Below are positions 63,600-64,000 of a stretch of 64,000 bases of DNA, one piece after another. Positions within the stretch are counted from its first letter, which is position 1, and each line of letters starts with the position of its first letter. Below the pieces are notes generated by a model. That model worked only from the letters and a program-made list of their open reading frames with translations, searched no databases and had not been told where the DNA came from. The stretch lies in the NCBI GenBank assembly GCA_002049455.2, contig KV919025.1, positions 47,989 through 111,988 on the forward strand, read 5' to 3'. A program made the position numbers and the translations under genes. This DNA is from Porphyra umbilicalis (taxonomy: Eukaryota; Rhodophyta; Bangiophyceae; Bangiales; Bangiaceae).

Positions 63600-64000
63600 T
63601 CACCCCCCCCGCCCCCCCCACCACCGCCTCACCCCCATCACGACGCCAATGACGGCGGCGACCCCCCCCCCCGCGGCCCCCCCCAGCAGCAGCCGCACGC
63701 GCCGGCGGGCGACCGCCTCGGCCGCCCACAGCTCCCGGTACGGCGTGTCGGTCGTGCCGAGGCGGCGCCACGGGGTCACCAGCCACGGCGCGCGGGCGGC
63801 CAGCGCGGCGCGCGCCACCGCCTCGGCCTGCCGCAGACGCACCGCCCACGGCGGCCGCCGCCCGGCAACGGGGGGCCACCCAGGAACGACGCCGACGAGG
63901 CGCAGGAGGCCCGCCACGTCGGGCCCGCGGGCGGCGTGGTAGGCAGACGCGGCGCGGGCGGCGGCGGCGCCGTCGAGGCGCCGCGTCCCCCCCCCTCCCC
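63600..64000 (-). CDS. C-terminal part of an unknown protein with a membrane segment
   Basis: The frame is open to the right edge, so the start is outside; it ends with TGA at 63600-63602. The visible sequence is Ala/Arg-rich: AASAYHAARGPDVAGLLRLV, then PPWAVRLRQAEAVARAALAA, RAPWLVTPWRRLGTTDTPYR and ELWAAEAVARRRVRLLLGGA. A hydrophobic stretch, LLLGGAAGGGVAAVIGVVMGV, near the C-terminus looks like a single membrane anchor and is followed by RRWWGGRGG. The family is not recognised. Ordinary Trp, Tyr and Leu spacing makes it more gene-like than the neighbouring frames. Confidence 0.45.
   Translation of the reverse strand, partial: GGGGTRRLDGAAAARAASAYHAARGPDVAGLLRLVGVVPGWPPVAGRRPPWAVRLRQAEAVARAALAARAPWLVTPWRRLGTTDTPYRELWAAEAVARRRVRLLLGGAAGGGVAAVIGVVMGVRRWWGGRGG

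Noticed and set aside
1-64000. tRNA or rRNA genes
   Set aside because: No cloverleaf-forming segment or rRNA-like conserved block was recognised by eye. A tRNAscan or Rfam search would be decisive.

Overview
The window looks like nuclear DNA of a GC-rich, intron-poor eukaryote. The genes are eukaryotic types (F-box/leucine-rich protein, PYROXD1-type oxidoreductase, ATAD2/Yta7-type AAA ATPase, SET domain, possible MRG domain). There are no operons or Shine-Dalgarno sites. Coding regions are mostly single-exon, very GC-rich and full of Ala, Gly and Pro runs and long G or C homopolymers. This would suit an alga such as a bangiophyte red alga, but nothing here proves the lineage. One base is ambiguous (58456). 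Several genes lose frame at or near homopolymers, so some breaks may be sequencing or assembly errors.

Layout. 1-3.7 kb holds a three-exon CACTA/Plavaka-like transposase with one in-frame TAG, then an 81-bp tandem repeat and palindromes. 4.36-6.69 kb is a piggyBac transposase with one in-frame TAA. 9.2-16.8 kb looks like a second, multi-gene transposon: two minus-strand genes carry the two halves of a CACTA/Plavaka-like transposase in permuted order, flanked by two plus-strand unknown genes (475 and 319 aa). 18.3-19.6 kb may hold a spliced minus-strand gene. 20.0-21.6 kb is an F-box/leucine-rich gene. 21.6-27.0 kb is gene-poor with palindromic repeats. 27.0-29.6 kb is a Pro/Gly-rich gene (minus). 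31.8-33.9 kb is a PYROXD1 homologue.

34.7-43.6 kb is a near-identical tandem duplication. Copy 1 carries a 740-bp PIF/Harbinger-type MITE that copy 2 lacks; copy 2 carries a 714-bp insertion that copy 1 lacks. Each copy encodes a 101-aa protein made of seven nine-residue repeats. 44.6-45.3 kb has a 51-bp minisatellite followed by a possible MRG-domain start. 46.3-47.9 kb is repeats and a hAT-like MITE. 48.3-50.3 kb is an ATAD2/Yta7-like ATPase without a visible bromodomain.

54.0-58.2 kb (minus strand) is the most striking locus: a bacterial-type (beta-class) amino-DNA-methyltransferase fused to a C-terminal SET domain. It is preceded by a possible ParB-like domain and a consensus TATA box. 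58.5-63.3 kb is a stack of nested transposons whose boundaries can be read to the base from target-site duplications. 63.6-64.0 kb is the end of a further minus-strand gene that runs off the window.

The genes do not form one pathway. What links them is heavy mobile-element traffic. The methyltransferase-SET protein and the ATAD2-like ATPase are both plausible chromatin factors, and the methyltransferase is the best candidate for an undescribed system.
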